Of a DNA stretch of 64,000 nt, positions 41,899 through 53,291 are shown one piece after another. The notes beneath the pieces were generated by a model. It was given only the letters and a program-made list of their open reading frames with translations. It was not told the origin of the DNA and did not search any database. Origin of the DNA: Ascoidea asiatica (taxonomy: Eukaryota; Ascomycota; Saccharomycetes; Ascoideales; Ascoideaceae); contig BCKQ01000001.1 of NCBI GenBank assembly GCA_001600695.1, forward strand, positions 437,916 to 501,915. Direction: 5' to 3'. Numbering within the stretch: position 1 is the stretch's first letter; the number at the start of each line of letters is the position of its first letter. Both the position numbers and the translations under genes were made by a program.

Positions 41899-42154
41899 AA
41901 GGATATAAAATAATAATAATAGCGCTAAAAAACATAAAATAGCAGTTGAAAAAGTGATAAATTGCATAATTTAAAATCATGTTCTTTTTTTAAAAAAATA
42001 CAAAAGTTTAACATAAAAAGCAGAAAATTTTATTAAAATATCTATATAAGAAGAAATTTATGAAAAAGTGAAAAAAAGAGTTAATTATTATTATAGTGAA
42101 TTATTATTATGGATTATTTATTAATGGGTATTTGAAAAGTGATTTAATGTCTTT

Positions 42155-44917
42155 TTAAGAGTTTTCTTCTGGGGATATGATTTTATTCACAATTATTTTT
42201 AAATAGTTTTGTAAACTTAAATCATCTGTTAATAAATGAACTTCAGTTCCTATATATCCTTGATCTTTATAACTATCAGTTGGATTTAATCTTGATAATA
42301 AAAATCTTGATTGAGAATCACCTTCTTTACAATTAATAAATCTTGGTAATGGAAATCTATCAATTAAAGTTTCTTTAATATCTTCATTTGGAGAATTTAA
42401 TAATTTTTTAAAATTTTCTAAATATTCTTCACCAAAATTTAAAATAAATTTATCTAAATCTTTATTTAAAATATCTTCATTTAAAGAAATTGTTGATCCA
42501 TGAAATATAAGTACTTCAAAAAATGTATCTAAAAATAAAATTTTATCATGTTTTATTGATGTTGAATCTAATAATACAGATTCTGAAATTATTTCTGAGT
42601 TTCCATTTTTATTATTATTTGATAATTCATATGAAATTAAAATTGGTTGAATCATAATTAAAGAATTTGAAACATTTTCACTTAAAAATAAATGATTATT
42701 ATAACATAATTCATCTGGAGAAAAATTAAATGAATTACATAAAAATGATCTTCTTAAATTATAAATAAATCCAGGAAAATTCATAAAATTTGAAGGTAAA
42801 TTTAATTTATTTTCATTATTATAATCAATAAATTTAAATTTTTTTAATAAATTTATAAATAAATCATCAATAAATGATAAAATTAATTTAATTTTTTCTA
42901 ATTTAATAAATTTTTTAAATGAAATTAATCTTGATAATAAAATTATTGAAGCTTCTTCATCAAAATTTTTTATAAATAAATTTTTAAAATTATTAAAATT
43001 ATAAAATGGTTTTTTAATTGTTGTAATTCTTAATTTAAAAGTACCATCTAAATGTTGATAATGATAAGCTAATTGTATATAACCAAATTTTTGTTGTTGT
43101 TGAATTGAATCATCTGTTAAATTATTTTGATCATAATCTTTATTAATTTCAAAATAAATTGCATATGAAGAATTTTTAGTAACATTACATAATTTCCAAG
43201 TATTTGTTTTACCAATACCAATTTCTAAATCACTTATATTTGAATTTGAAGAATTTAAATTTTTATCATCATCATTTAAATTTAAAGAAATTGCATTACC
43301 AATTAAACCATTAATTTTTAATGGCAGACTTGTTTTAATTTGTAAAGATCCATTAAATGCAATTGTTGTTTCATTTTCATTATCATTATCATTATCATTA
43401 TCATTATCCTTTTTGATTTGATTATTTAATAAATCTAAAGGATTTAAATCATTATTATCATTTAAAGAATGAGATTGAAAAAATTTATTTAAAGAATTTT
43501 TAAAAATTGAAGTTTTAAAAGAATCTGAATAAATTAATTTACCACCAGTATAATTAACTAAAGAATTCATTTCATATAAACCAACTTGATCATAAGAACC
43601 AATAAATAAATTAAAAGTATAACCTAATAAAGCAATTTCTTTTGAAAATTTATTATAAAATAATTTTGAATCATTAAAATAATTTTTATTTTTTTTTAAA
43701 ATATCATTATTTGATCTTATTGAAAATTTTTTATCAATATTTGAAATTTTTGCAATACCATTATTACAAGAATTTGATAAAAAAAATAAAATTTGAATAT
43801 TTTTTTTTTTAAAACTATTATTATTATTATTATTAAAATTATTTAAATTTAATAAAATTTTTAAAATATTTAAACAATTTCCAGTTGAATTTAAATTTCT
43901 TTGATTTTTAAAATTTAATGGCCAATTATAATTTTTTAAATTATTTAAAATATTTTGAAAATTATTTGAAATTTTATTTAAAGGTTGAAAAAATTGATTA
44001 AAATTTAAATCATTATTATAATTAAAATTTAAATTTTTTTGAACTTGATTTGGAGAATAAAATTTACTACCATTAAAAGAATAATTTATAATATTATTTG
44101 AGATTAAATTATAAATATTAATAATTTTATCAAAAGTAATTAAACCAATTAAAGAATCTTGAGGTAAATAAGATAAAGAATCTAAGATTGAATCTTTTAA
44201 ATGATTTAATTCATCATTATCATTCATTGATAAATCTATGATAAATAAATAAACATTTGAATAATTTTGAATATTATTTATATTATTTATATTTGAAATT
44301 TTATTATTTAATGGATTTGATATGATATTTATATTAGAAGGTAAATTATATTCAATTGAATTATTTGATAAAATTTTAGATAAATTTAATTTATTATAAT
44401 TTTTAGGTAAATAATTTCTATTTAAACATAATGGACAAGTCCAAAGATTTGAATTATAATCAATTGGACAATAAATATTTAAGATTGATTTACAAGAAAT
44501 TTTATTACATAAAATTGGATTAAAATCATTTGAAATTTTAATTATATTTGAATTTGAAATTGGTTTATATAATGGAGTATAAATTAAAGATAATGGAATT
44601 GAAAGATGAGATAAATCAATTGAATTTGTTGGAAAACAATTCCAAGATAATCTAACATTTGAATCAAATGAATAATCTAATTGATCATCATTATTTTCAA
44701 TATTATCTTGATAATTGAATTGATTTTGATAATAATTTTGAGGAAATTGAGATTGATATGGAGAATTTTGTTGTTGTTGTTGTTGTTGTTGAGATATCTG
44801 AGATAGTTGAGATAAAGGTCTTTGAGGTATAAAATTTGGATTCACAGTTGGTAATAAAGATTCTGGCATTTTTAAAGATTGATATATTTGATATCTGAAT
44901 AGCTTTATTTTAATCAA
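42155..44917 (-). CDS. SEC23: COPII coat subunit Sec23 with long N-terminal extension
   Basis: Sar1 GTPase-activating subunit of the COPII inner coat. The core follows Sec23 in order: VRLSWNCFP (88-96), PLSLIYTPL, zinc-finger cysteines C137, C142, C161, C164 in a CKSIL...CPLC frame, the trunk segment IDLS...LKDSILDSLSYLPQDSLIGLITF, LGYTFNLFIGSYDQVGLYEM, IGIGKTNTWKL, NVSNSLIMIQPIL, and the gelsolin-like end FPLPRFINCKEGDSQSRFLLSRLNP. Arg871 aligns with the catalytic arginine finger (R722 in yeast), so GAP activity should be kept. Against 768 residues in S. cerevisiae it has 920. The surplus is an N-terminal Gln/Asn/Tyr-rich extension of about 85 residues plus Asn-rich trunk insertions. Met17 is an equally good start. 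The Sec23 paralog Nel1 is a less likely alternative. Confidence 0.85.
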   Translation of the reverse strand: MIKIKLFRYQIYQSLKMPESLLPTVNPNFIPQRPLSQLSQISQQQQQQQQNSPYQSQFPQNYYQNQFNYQDNIENNDDQLDYSFDSNVRLSWNCFPTNSIDLSHLSIPLSLIYTPLYKPISNSNIIKISNDFNPILCNKISCKSILNIYCPIDYNSNLWTCPLCLNRNYLPKNYNKLNLSKILSNNSIEYNLPSNINIISNPLNNKISNINNINNIQNYSNVYLFIIDLSMNDNDELNHLKDSILDSLSYLPQDSLIGLITFDKIINIYNLISNNIINYSFNGSKFYSPNQVQKNLNFNYNNDLNFNQFFQPLNKISNNFQNILNNLKNYNWPLNFKNQRNLNSTGNCLNILKILLNLNNFNNNNNNSFKKKNIQILFFLSNSCNNGIAKISNIDKKFSIRSNNDILKKNKNYFNDSKLFYNKFSKEIALLGYTFNLFIGSYDQVGLYEMNSLVNYTGGKLIYSDSFKTSIFKNSLNKFFQSHSLNDNNDLNPLDLLNNQIKKDNDNDNDNDNENETTIAFNGSLQIKTSLPLKINGLIGNAISLNLNDDDKNLNSSNSNISDLEIGIGKTNTWKLCNVTKNSSYAIYFEINKDYDQNNLTDDSIQQQQKFGYIQLAYHYQHLDGTFKLRITTIKKPFYNFNNFKNLFIKNFDEEASIILLSRLISFKKFIKLEKIKLILSFIDDLFINLLKKFKFIDYNNENKLNLPSNFMNFPGFIYNLRRSFLCNSFNFSPDELCYNNHLFLSENVSNSLIMIQPILISYELSNNNKNGNSEIISESVLLDSTSIKHDKILFLDTFFEVLIFHGSTISLNEDILNKDLDKFILNFGEEYLENFKKLLNSPNEDIKETLIDRFPLPRFINCKEGDSQSRFLLSRLNPTDSYKDQGYIGTEVHLLTDDLSLQNYLKIIVNKIISPEENS

Positions 44918-46082
44918 CCAACTGGATCATTTGATATATTCTATGATAAAATGGAGATTATTATTATTATTATATTTATTGTTATTATTATTATTATATT
45001 TATTGTTATTTGAGATTAAATATATTCATTCATTCATTCATTCATTCATTCATTCATTAGAAAAAAAGAGGTTTATGCTTATTTAACGTTAGAATAACAA
45101 TAAATAAATTAAGCGCTCAACTTCTACAAAACACACTAACCTCAGCGGCAAGAAAAGCAGTGTCCTAAATGAAAGTGTATATTGCCCATAATTATAACAA
45201 ATTATGTCCTATTGCTTGTCCCCAAAACGCGTTGCTGACGTGTCCCACAAACCTAAGATTAAACGCCACGTGTTAACGGGGTTGTCTTTAGCAAAAACAC
45301 TCGTATAGATTGCGCATTTTTGAAAATGGATTTTTCATCTAGCTTTTGCGTGTTATACTGGAAACTGCAGCAGTGCACGCAGTCTTTAAAAAGATCGCGT
45401 TTTGCACCGATGCAAATAACGAACAAGTAAACGAACACAGTAAAAATAGAACAAGAAAATAAGTGAGTGAAGTTCTGTAACAAAAAAAAGAAAAAGTTTT
45501 GAAACTTTCGTTAACGAACAGATCATTTGTACCCTCGAGCCCTGTCAGGCGGTATTTGTACCTCTGTAGATTTGAAATATGTGGCGGTGAAAACAGATGA
45601 ATTCTCCAATACACACATACTCACACTGCGATACACTTTCTTCTACCTCTCACGGCGGGCAGTTGTTTCCGGCTGAGACTGCGCGGAAATTGCGAACTAA
45701 GCCAAATTGCTTTTGGATTGCTTTTTGATTGCTCTGGAATTTTGTTGTGAATCGAGTTGGCGGTGAAATTGAGAATTCGAAAGGAGTTTGCTCGCAGTTA
45801 GCATTGAGACTGCGAACAAAGAAAACTAACGCCAACTCAAACTCCAACGGCAACGACAGCCAAAAACAGAACCAGAACCTGAATCTGATTCAAAATAAAG
45901 GTAAAAAAAAATATTTAATAAAGAATAAAGATTATTAAATATTAAATATTAAATATTGAATAAAAAAATAAATAATAAAAGTTCCTTTAATTTTTATTTA
46001 TTTCAATCAAATATTTGTAAAGACATTTCTTTTCTCCTTTCATTTTTTTCATTTATCCAACAAGTCAACAACAATAGCTCAA

Positions 46083-46125
<43 letters not shown>

Positions 46126-46440
46126 ATGTACCTGTATTTATTTATTGAATTATTCAGTCTTTTCATCCTTTAATCATCACTTAATCATTTAGTCACTTAA
46201 TCATTAAATCAATCTTCAAATAATTTTCATAATCATATCAAAATTTATATTAAATCTAAATCGAAAAAGTATTTTCTTTAATATATCTTTAATATCTTTA
46301 ACATAAATTATCAGTCTTTCTTTTAATCTATTTCATTATTAAATTATTGAAATTATATAAAATTTCTTTTTCTTTCACTTTTTCATTTCACTCTTTTTTT
46401 TATAAAAATTTCAAAAATCTTCAAAAAGTCTTAAATAAAT
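44918..46440. promoter_or_regulatory. Divergent intergenic region, GC-rich island
   Basis: No gene is supported. Positions about 45110-45890 are much richer in G+C than the genes. They include the orphan word TTAAGCGC (45109-45116), CACGTG (45267-45272) and several CGCG/GCGG words. Frames at 45259-45853 on both strands show no family features. Repeats: ATTC (about 45026-45059) and AAAT (about 46081-46125). Confidence 0.5.
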
Positions 46441-48921
46441 ATGTCTACAATTACTTCAAATCCAATTTTAAATTCAAATCATTTATCTAATCAAATTTTA
46501 AATTCAATTCAAAATGTAAATTTAAATGTTAATGCTAATTCCAATATCAATTCAAGTATTAATTCAATTCAAATTCAAAAAAAAAATCAATTTCAAAATT
46601 CAAATTTAAATTCAAATTCAAATTCAAGCTTGAATTCAATTAATAGAATTAATACTCTTAATAATATTAATAATATCAGTAATATAGAAGTAATGAATAC
46701 TAGTCCATCCTCTTTATCTTCTTCAAATTCATTATCAAGTCCAAATAAATCAAATACCTTTAATAGTAATAGTAATAATAATACTAATACTAATAGTACA
46801 ACTATGTCAGTTAAAAATTCAATCCCAATTTCTGAAGATAATAATTCTCCAGTTTCAAATAAATCTTTATCCACTGAAAATTCAAATAATTCAAGTACTT
46901 CAAATAAATCTTCAGTTTCTTCAGTTAATTCTTCATTTTATTATCAATTTCAATTAGTTGATAAAGCAATTTTAAATTTCAAATCAAAATTATATTCAAA
47001 TTCAAATTATTATTATTCAAATTATTCTTCAAATAATAATTCAATAAATCATTTAAATAATAATTCAATCTCAATCTCAAATTTAAATAATAACAATAAT
47101 AATAATAATAATAATAATAATAATTCAAATAAAAGAATTGTATCCCATTCTTATACATACAATAACAATAACAATAATAATAATAATAATAATATGATTA
47201 ATTCATCTTCTCAAAATTCAAATATTATCTCAAATTCAAATAGATTTAATCCAAGAGTTGCAAGAAGAGCTGTATCCACTTCTTTCATTAACGTCAATAA
47301 TAATAATAATAATAACAATAACAATAACAACAATTTCAATAACAACTTCAATAATAGCATTAATAATTTAAGTAATTTACCAAATATTCAAAATATTCAA
47401 AATATTCAAAATATTCCAAATATTCCAAATATTCCAAGTTTTAATAATCATATCATAAGTACTCATCAAAATTCTTATACTGCAAAAAGTAATAGTGTCA
47501 ACTTGAATTTCTCTTTAAATAACAACAATAGCAACAATAATAACAATAATATCAATAACAATAACAATAATAGTATCATTAATAGCTCGTTGAATTCAAA
47601 AAAAAGTTATGGTATTTTATCAAATTATAATAATAATAACAATAATAATAGTAATATTAATGTAAATAATACTAATAATATTAATAATAATTCAATTAAT
47701 ACTTTTTCATTTGATAATACTTCTGTTTTACAATCTCAAACTTCTCCTTTAAATATCTACTCCAATAATAATACTAATAATAATAACAATAATAATAGTA
47801 ATATTAATGTAAATAATACTAATAATATTAATAATAATTCAATTAATACTTTTTCATTTGATAATACTTCTGTTTTACAATCTCAAACTTCTCCTTTAAA
47901 TATCTACTCCAATAATAATACTAATAATAATAACAATAATAATAGTAATATTAATGTAAATAATACTAATAATATTAATAATAATTCAATTAATACTTTT
48001 TCATTTGATAATACTTCTGTTTTACAATCTCAAACTTCTCCTTTAAATATCTACTCCAATAATAATACTAATAATAATAACAATAATAATAATTCTATTA
48101 ATTCCTTCAATTTACCTCCTCCAAATTCTTTACCTTTTCAAAATTCTTTCCAACCTCAACCTATTTCTTCTTTCTCATCCTCTCAAACTGCATCTTCTTC
48201 TCCAACTCCTTCAATTTCATCTTTACCTCCTTACCAACAACAACAGCACCAACAACAACAAAGTATTAATAATTCATCAACTATATTGAATCAAGGTAAT
48301 AATTCTCCTACTTTATTATCTTCCTTGTCAACTCCAAATTCAACTGGTGGTTCATTTAATTCAATTACTAATAATAATAATAATAACAATAATAATAATA
48401 ATTTAATTAATTCTGTTCCAACTTTACAACAATTATCTCAACAATATAGTTCAATGCCTTCAATAAACTTTAATTCAACTACTGGTTTACAACAACCAAT
48501 TGTTAATAATTCTAAAACTTTAAGAAGTTCAAATAGTTTAGAAAATATTTTAGGTTCAAGACCAAGTTCTGTAAATTCAAATTATAGTTCAAATTCAATT
48601 AATCTTGGAAGTAATAATAATCATAATATTTGGAGTACTAATTCTTTTAGTAATAGTAATGGAAATTTATCATCATCTTTCTCAACCAGATTAGGTGCAA
48701 ATAATAAATTCAATCTTAGTTCAAATGGTAATCTCAATTCCAGTGTCACTAGTACAATCAATAATGGTATCAATAGTATCAGTAACAGTAATAATAATAG
48801 TAACTCTTTATTTTCTAATGATATTGATATTAATAACAACAGCATCAACAATAATGGTAGTAATTATAATAGCATTATTTCTGATTTCATTGATCCAATG
48901 TCAAACTCTGCCTATTTCTAA
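46441..48921 (+). CDS. Asn/Ser-rich low-complexity protein of unknown function
   Basis: The 826-residue protein is almost wholly Asn, Ser, Ile and Leu, with many poly-Asn runs, a Gln-rich segment (about 598-610) and no globular domain, transmembrane helix or signal peptide. Short less-degenerate islands exist: SSFYYQFQLVDKAILNFKSKLY near 165-187, RFNPRVARRAVSTSF near 273-287, SKTLRSSNSLENILGSRPSS near 690 and the C-terminus SDFIDPMSNSAYF. The basic RVARRAVST and LRSSNSLENI segments look like phosphorylation or docking sites. A 49-residue block is present three times through an exact DNA triplication. Such prion-like composition is common in yeast transcription and RNA-binding regulators, but I cannot assign it. 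Confidence 0.75.
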   Translation: MSTITSNPILNSNHLSNQILNSIQNVNLNVNANSNINSSINSIQIQKKNQFQNSNLNSNSNSSLNSINRINTLNNINNISNIEVMNTSPSSLSSSNSLSSPNKSNTFNSNSNNNTNTNSTTMSVKNSIPISEDNNSPVSNKSLSTENSNNSSTSNKSSVSSVNSSFYYQFQLVDKAILNFKSKLYSNSNYYYSNYSSNNNSINHLNNNSISISNLNNNNNNNNNNNNNSNKRIVSHSYTYNNNNNNNNNNNMINSSSQNSNIISNSNRFNPRVARRAVSTSFINVNNNNNNNNNNNNNFNNNFNNSINNLSNLPNIQNIQNIQNIPNIPNIPSFNNHIISTHQNSYTAKSNSVNLNFSLNNNNSNNNNNNINNNNNNSIINSSLNSKKSYGILSNYNNNNNNNSNINVNNTNNINNNSINTFSFDNTSVLQSQTSPLNIYSNNNTNNNNNNNSNINVNNTNNINNNSINTFSFDNTSVLQSQTSPLNIYSNNNTNNNNNNNSNINVNNTNNINNNSINTFSFDNTSVLQSQTSPLNIYSNNNTNNNNNNNNSINSFNLPPPNSLPFQNSFQPQPISSFSSSQTASSSPTPSISSLPPYQQQQHQQQQSINNSSTILNQGNNSPTLLSSLSTPNSTGGSFNSITNNNNNNNNNNNLINSVPTLQQLSQQYSSMPSINFNSTTGLQQPIVNNSKTLRSSNSLENILGSRPSSVNSNYSSNSINLGSNNNHNIWSTNSFSNSNGNLSSSFSTRLGANNKFNLSSNGNLNSSVTSTINNGINSISNSNNNSNSLFSNDIDINNNSINNNGSNYNSIISDFIDPMSNSAYF
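47651..48091 (+). repeat. Three tandem copies of a 147-bp unit inside the Asn-rich gene
   Basis: The period is exactly 147 bp (49 codons), starting at 47651, 47798 and 47945. The copies appear base-identical apart from the last few bases of the third. Each encodes the block INTFSFDNTSVLQSQTSP flanked by Asn runs. Confidence 0.95.
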
Positions 48922-49591
48922 AAAAATAAAAAGGTCCGTTAACTTTATATCCGGTGGTGTTTTAGTGTGTCTTTCTATCGTTTTTCTCTAAAATTTTTGT
49001 TTTTTTTGTCTCTGTTTCAAATTTCACTTTTTTTTTTTTACAATAACTTTTTTATTCCTTATCTATCTCATTTCCTGTCAATTTATTCTATTATAATACC
49101 ATTATAACTTCTTGATCCTCAAAATCTGATTCTGGTTTACCTTTTACCACTTTTATATCTCTAATTATTTTATTTTAGATTGCATGTTCTAAATTTTTCT
49201 ATAAATTTCAGTTTCTATTCGGTTTTTTCAACTTGGTGGCAATAATTCGTTTTCAAAACTTGGATATTTCATGCTTTTTTTATGTAATACAATATATAGA
49301 TTATTCATATATAGTATGTTAAACAATACTTTTAAAGAAAAAATAATTTTATAGATTTTGTATTTTATACACTCAAAATTTTTTTTTTAATTTCTAATTT
49401 TATCTTGAAATTCCCAAACAGGCCTTTTATTCTTACAAATAAACATTAAAAACAAAATAAATATGCATTGAGCAAAAAAATATAAAAGTCCACTTTCATT
49501 GAAAAGAAATACAACAATAAATAATAATACATAAATAATAAATAATACAAAAAAAAACTAAGAACTTTAAAATTCAGTTGGATAAAGATAA
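48922..49591. other. Convergent intergenic region, no gene seen
   Basis: The 3' flanks of the Asn-rich gene and KIP3. T-rich with no RNA gene or motif that I can support. Confidence 0.6.
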
Positions 49592-52207
49592 TCATACATC
49601 TGAAAGTATTCTCACTGGCGGGCCAAGATCAACTTTTTTCTGAAAATCGTTGCTTATAGAACTATCTTTAGATGTATTTATTGAAGTGTTAACCGAAGTA
49701 TTCATACTTGTATCTGATGATTCTAAACTAGTATCACTGTTTTTCTTCCACACTTTCAATTTATCCCATTTATTGCTTTTACTACTGCTGTTCGACTGGG
49801 TCGAAATTACAGATCCTAAAGATATCGACGTTAAAGAATTGTCTACCTTCACCGGTGAACTACTTATCAAATTCTCATTTTTTTTCTCATCTTCATTATC
49901 CGTTTTTCTGTGAATCATTGGTAAATTCCATCTAACTTTTTTAACTTTATGATTTTTATCTGGATGGCTCATTGTACTTTTAAGATTTTTTGACTTTTTA
50001 GCACTTTTAACACTTTTCAAACTATTACTTCTCCGGAAAAATCTATTTTTGTTAGGAGAATTTAATGATAATGGTGAATGATTTCTTTTATCTCTATATT
50101 TAGAATTTGTTATTAAATTTCCATCATTACTAGTTATAGTCCTTGGCGATGATTGTGCGGGTATTTTTGAAGATGAATTTACAACTGGTCTTGGTGAAGA
50201 ATATCTATATTGACCAGCAACAGATCTAGGTGGGCTAGATTTTATTGAAATTCCAGCAAAAGAATTTTTTCTTGAAGAAATATTACTGGAAGGAGGTGGA
50301 TTTATTGGAATCATATTTTCATTTATAATTTTATCAAAATTATGAGTAGTTAATTGAGTAAGAGCAGAATAACAATTATTTAACATTCCATTAATTAAAG
50401 ATAACATTTCATCTCTAATTTCATCCATATTATCAACTGTATTAATAACAGTTAATTTTTTAATTGTAAGAAAAAAAGAATCTGTTAAAAAATCAAAAGG
50501 TTTTAAAACTTCAATACCACTTTTCATAATAATTTTATCAAAAAGTACAGATGAATGATAAAGAATTTCTTTTTCTACAGATTCTTTTAAATGTCCAACT
50601 TGAGTTTCAAATATTTGAGTTTCATAATCTCCCCAAGAATCCATTTCTTTTAATTTTTTAAGTAAAGATTGTGAATGTACTGAGAATACTTGATTTATAT
50701 CATAACTTCTATCATCAGTATATTTTATTTCTAAATCATCAATTTTTAAAGATATTGAATTTATTAAAGATTGTGAAGTTTGTTTTAAATCTTGTAAATC
50801 AGCTGGTAAAGAATCTTCATCATTCAGAATTCCATAAGTATTTGAAAATGAAGATAAAAGCATTTCAATTTGATTTTTTTGAATAAGTAAAAATTTTCTT
50901 TTTGCTAATAATATTGCTTGAGATAATTTTTCACTATTATAAGTATTTAAAATATTTGATAAAGATTGTATAGCATCAGTTAATTTTAATAAACATTTTT
51001 CTTTTTTTAATTTAAAATTATTTATATTTTGTTGAACAATTTTTTGTTCTCTTTTTCTTAATTCATCAATTTCTTGTTTTTGTTCAGTTATCATTTTTAA
51101 ATATGAACCAATATGACGATCTAAATTTTGAGTATTTCTTGTTAATTTAGTTTTAATTTGTTTTGCTCTATCAGCATATTTTAAAGTATTTAAAGTTTCA
51201 TCATAATGATGAGAAGAAGGAGATATACAAACAATCATAACAGTTTTACAATTTCCACCTAAAGAAAATTTTAATAATCTTGTTAATTTTGAATCTCTAT
51301 AAGGTATATGATTTCTTCTTCTTGGATCACATAAAGCATTAATACAATTACCTAAAGCTAATAAAGATTTATTAATATTTGCACCTTCTTGTAATCTTTC
51401 ACCTCTATTTTTAGTTGCAGAAGCTCTTTCACTCCCAGCTAAATCAATTATTGAAAGTGTTGCAAAACAATGTTGTTCAGATAATTGTGCAGTTCTATTT
51501 TTTTGATCAATATTAATTTGTAAAACAGCATGAGATCTTGAAGAAGTTGAATTTGCTTCAGTTGGAGACATAGTTCTATTTTGATTACCTTTAATAATCA
51601 TATCCATAACTTCTTTAACAGAATTTGGTTTATAAGTTGATAAATTTGTTACAGAAATTTTTTCATTTGAATCTTCTCTAATATTTAATAATCTTGAATT
51701 ATTTAAAGGATTTAATAAATCTCTTATAGATTCATTATAAATTTCAAGATATGATAAAGATATTTCAATAATTTTATCTTGTTTTAATAAATCTATTTTT
51801 TCAAATAATTCTCTCATTGTTAAAAATATTATTCCAGGATTATTTTGATTACCAGAAATTGTATGAGTTTTACCACAACCTGTTGCACCATAAGCAAAAA
51901 CAGTTGCATTAAAACCATCTAAAACAGAATCTAATAAAGGTTGAGTTGTTGCAGAATAAACATTTTCTTGAGTTGAATCTTGATCAAATAATTTATCAAA
52001 TACAAATCTATGTTCTCTAATTCTATTTTGAGAATATGGAAAAGCATTTTTTTGCATTCTTTGAAGTGGATTTGATTGATCAGCAGGATCAAAAATTAAC
52101 ATTCTATCATCTACAACATCAACAATCTTTCTTATACCATTTGGTACAAATCTACCAGTTTGATTTTGAGTTTGACCATGATGATTATTATTATAGTTAC
52201 TACTATG

Positions 52208-52285
<78 letters not shown>

Positions 52286-52459
52286 TTGTTGATGATTTGT
52301 AGATTTTGTTAAAGCGCCATCACTTAAAAAAATACTATCATCTTTTTGAACTATTAATCTTTGAGATTCTTTTTCAGTAAAAGGTCTAACTCTAACACAA
52401 ACGGATATTGAAGATTCTTTTGCAGGTAATTCAGGTGAAATTGGTAAAGGTATTGTCAT
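49592..52459 (-). CDS. KIP3: Kinesin-8 motor protein (Kip3-type)
   Basis: Plus-end-directed, microtubule-depolymerising motor controlling spindle and nuclear positioning. The 955 residues have an N-terminal motor domain with SVCVRVRPFTEKE near 20, then the kinesin-8 segment VVDDRMLIFDPADQSNP (about 114-130). The P-loop is GATGCGKT in AYGATGCGKTHTISG. Switch I is NSTSSRSHAVL, switch II is DLAGSERA, and the microtubule-binding segment is HIPYRDSKLTRLLKFSLGGNCKT. The neck coiled coil follows (about 455-490), then a helical region and a basic Ser/Arg/Lys-rich tail. A poly-Asn run (about 59-85) is inserted in the motor loop 2 region that kinesin-8 proteins use against tubulin. S. cerevisiae Kip3 is 805 residues. 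Confidence 0.92.
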
Positions 52460-53251
52460 TTTGAATAATTATGAAATGTATAACTTTTGATTATAGATAT
52501 AGATGGATTATTAAGTGAATATAATATAAAAAAAAACAGAGAAAAACAAAGAACAGAAAAGAAAGGAAGTAAAACTAGAAATGAATATTAATATTGATAT
52601 TGATATTGATATTGATATTGGTATTGATATTGATATAACTGATGATAAATATGGATATTAATATAGTAGGTATTAGTATAATAGCAAATTGTAAGAAATA
52701 AATAGAAGATGAAATATGATTGAATTAAACTTAGATACTTTTATAGATGGCAATATACATATATACATATATGTATATATATGATATATTATCTATAATA
52801 TATATATATATATATATGATATAATATTAATATATTTAATAATTTGTGATTGATTGATTGATAATTAGAATAAGATTATTGAATAATGAATATAAAATGA
52901 GCATTTAATTGTAATAATATAATATATAATACTTTATAATATAATATTGTATAATATAATATATAAAATAAGAAAAATTAGAATATATTTAGATAATATT
53001 TATAATATTGATACTTTGTTGAAACAATTAAAATTACAATTACAATAAAAATTACAATAATTGATTCTTAATAGATTTAATATAAATATATCTATAATTT
53101 AATATATTATGATTATATTTACTTATATTTAATGAATTTGTTAAAAATTAATAAAAAATTTTAGTGTAAAAGTTCTTGATTTTTATCGGTTATAAAATAA
53201 GGTTTCTTAAATATACTGTATTAAAATAAAAATACAGTAAAAATAGAGTAA

Positions 53252-53291
<40 letters not shown>

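Larger units (their letters stand above)
41615..42154. other. Convergent intergenic region carrying a tRNA gene
   Basis: The 3' flanks of SEC18 and SEC23 are AT-rich. Apart from the tRNA at 41826-41898 and its terminator I see no gene. An AGCGCT word lies at about 41922, upstream of the tRNA. Confidence 0.7.

Noticed and set aside
45259-45853. Overlapping frames on both strands in a GC-rich island
   Set aside because: GC-rich DNA lacks frequent stops here, so open frames are expected by chance. Codon use differs from all real genes in the window and no motif is seen.
52036-52302. Plus-strand poly-Tyr frame
   Set aside because: Antisense shadow of the AAT-encoded poly-Asn run in the KIP3 gene.
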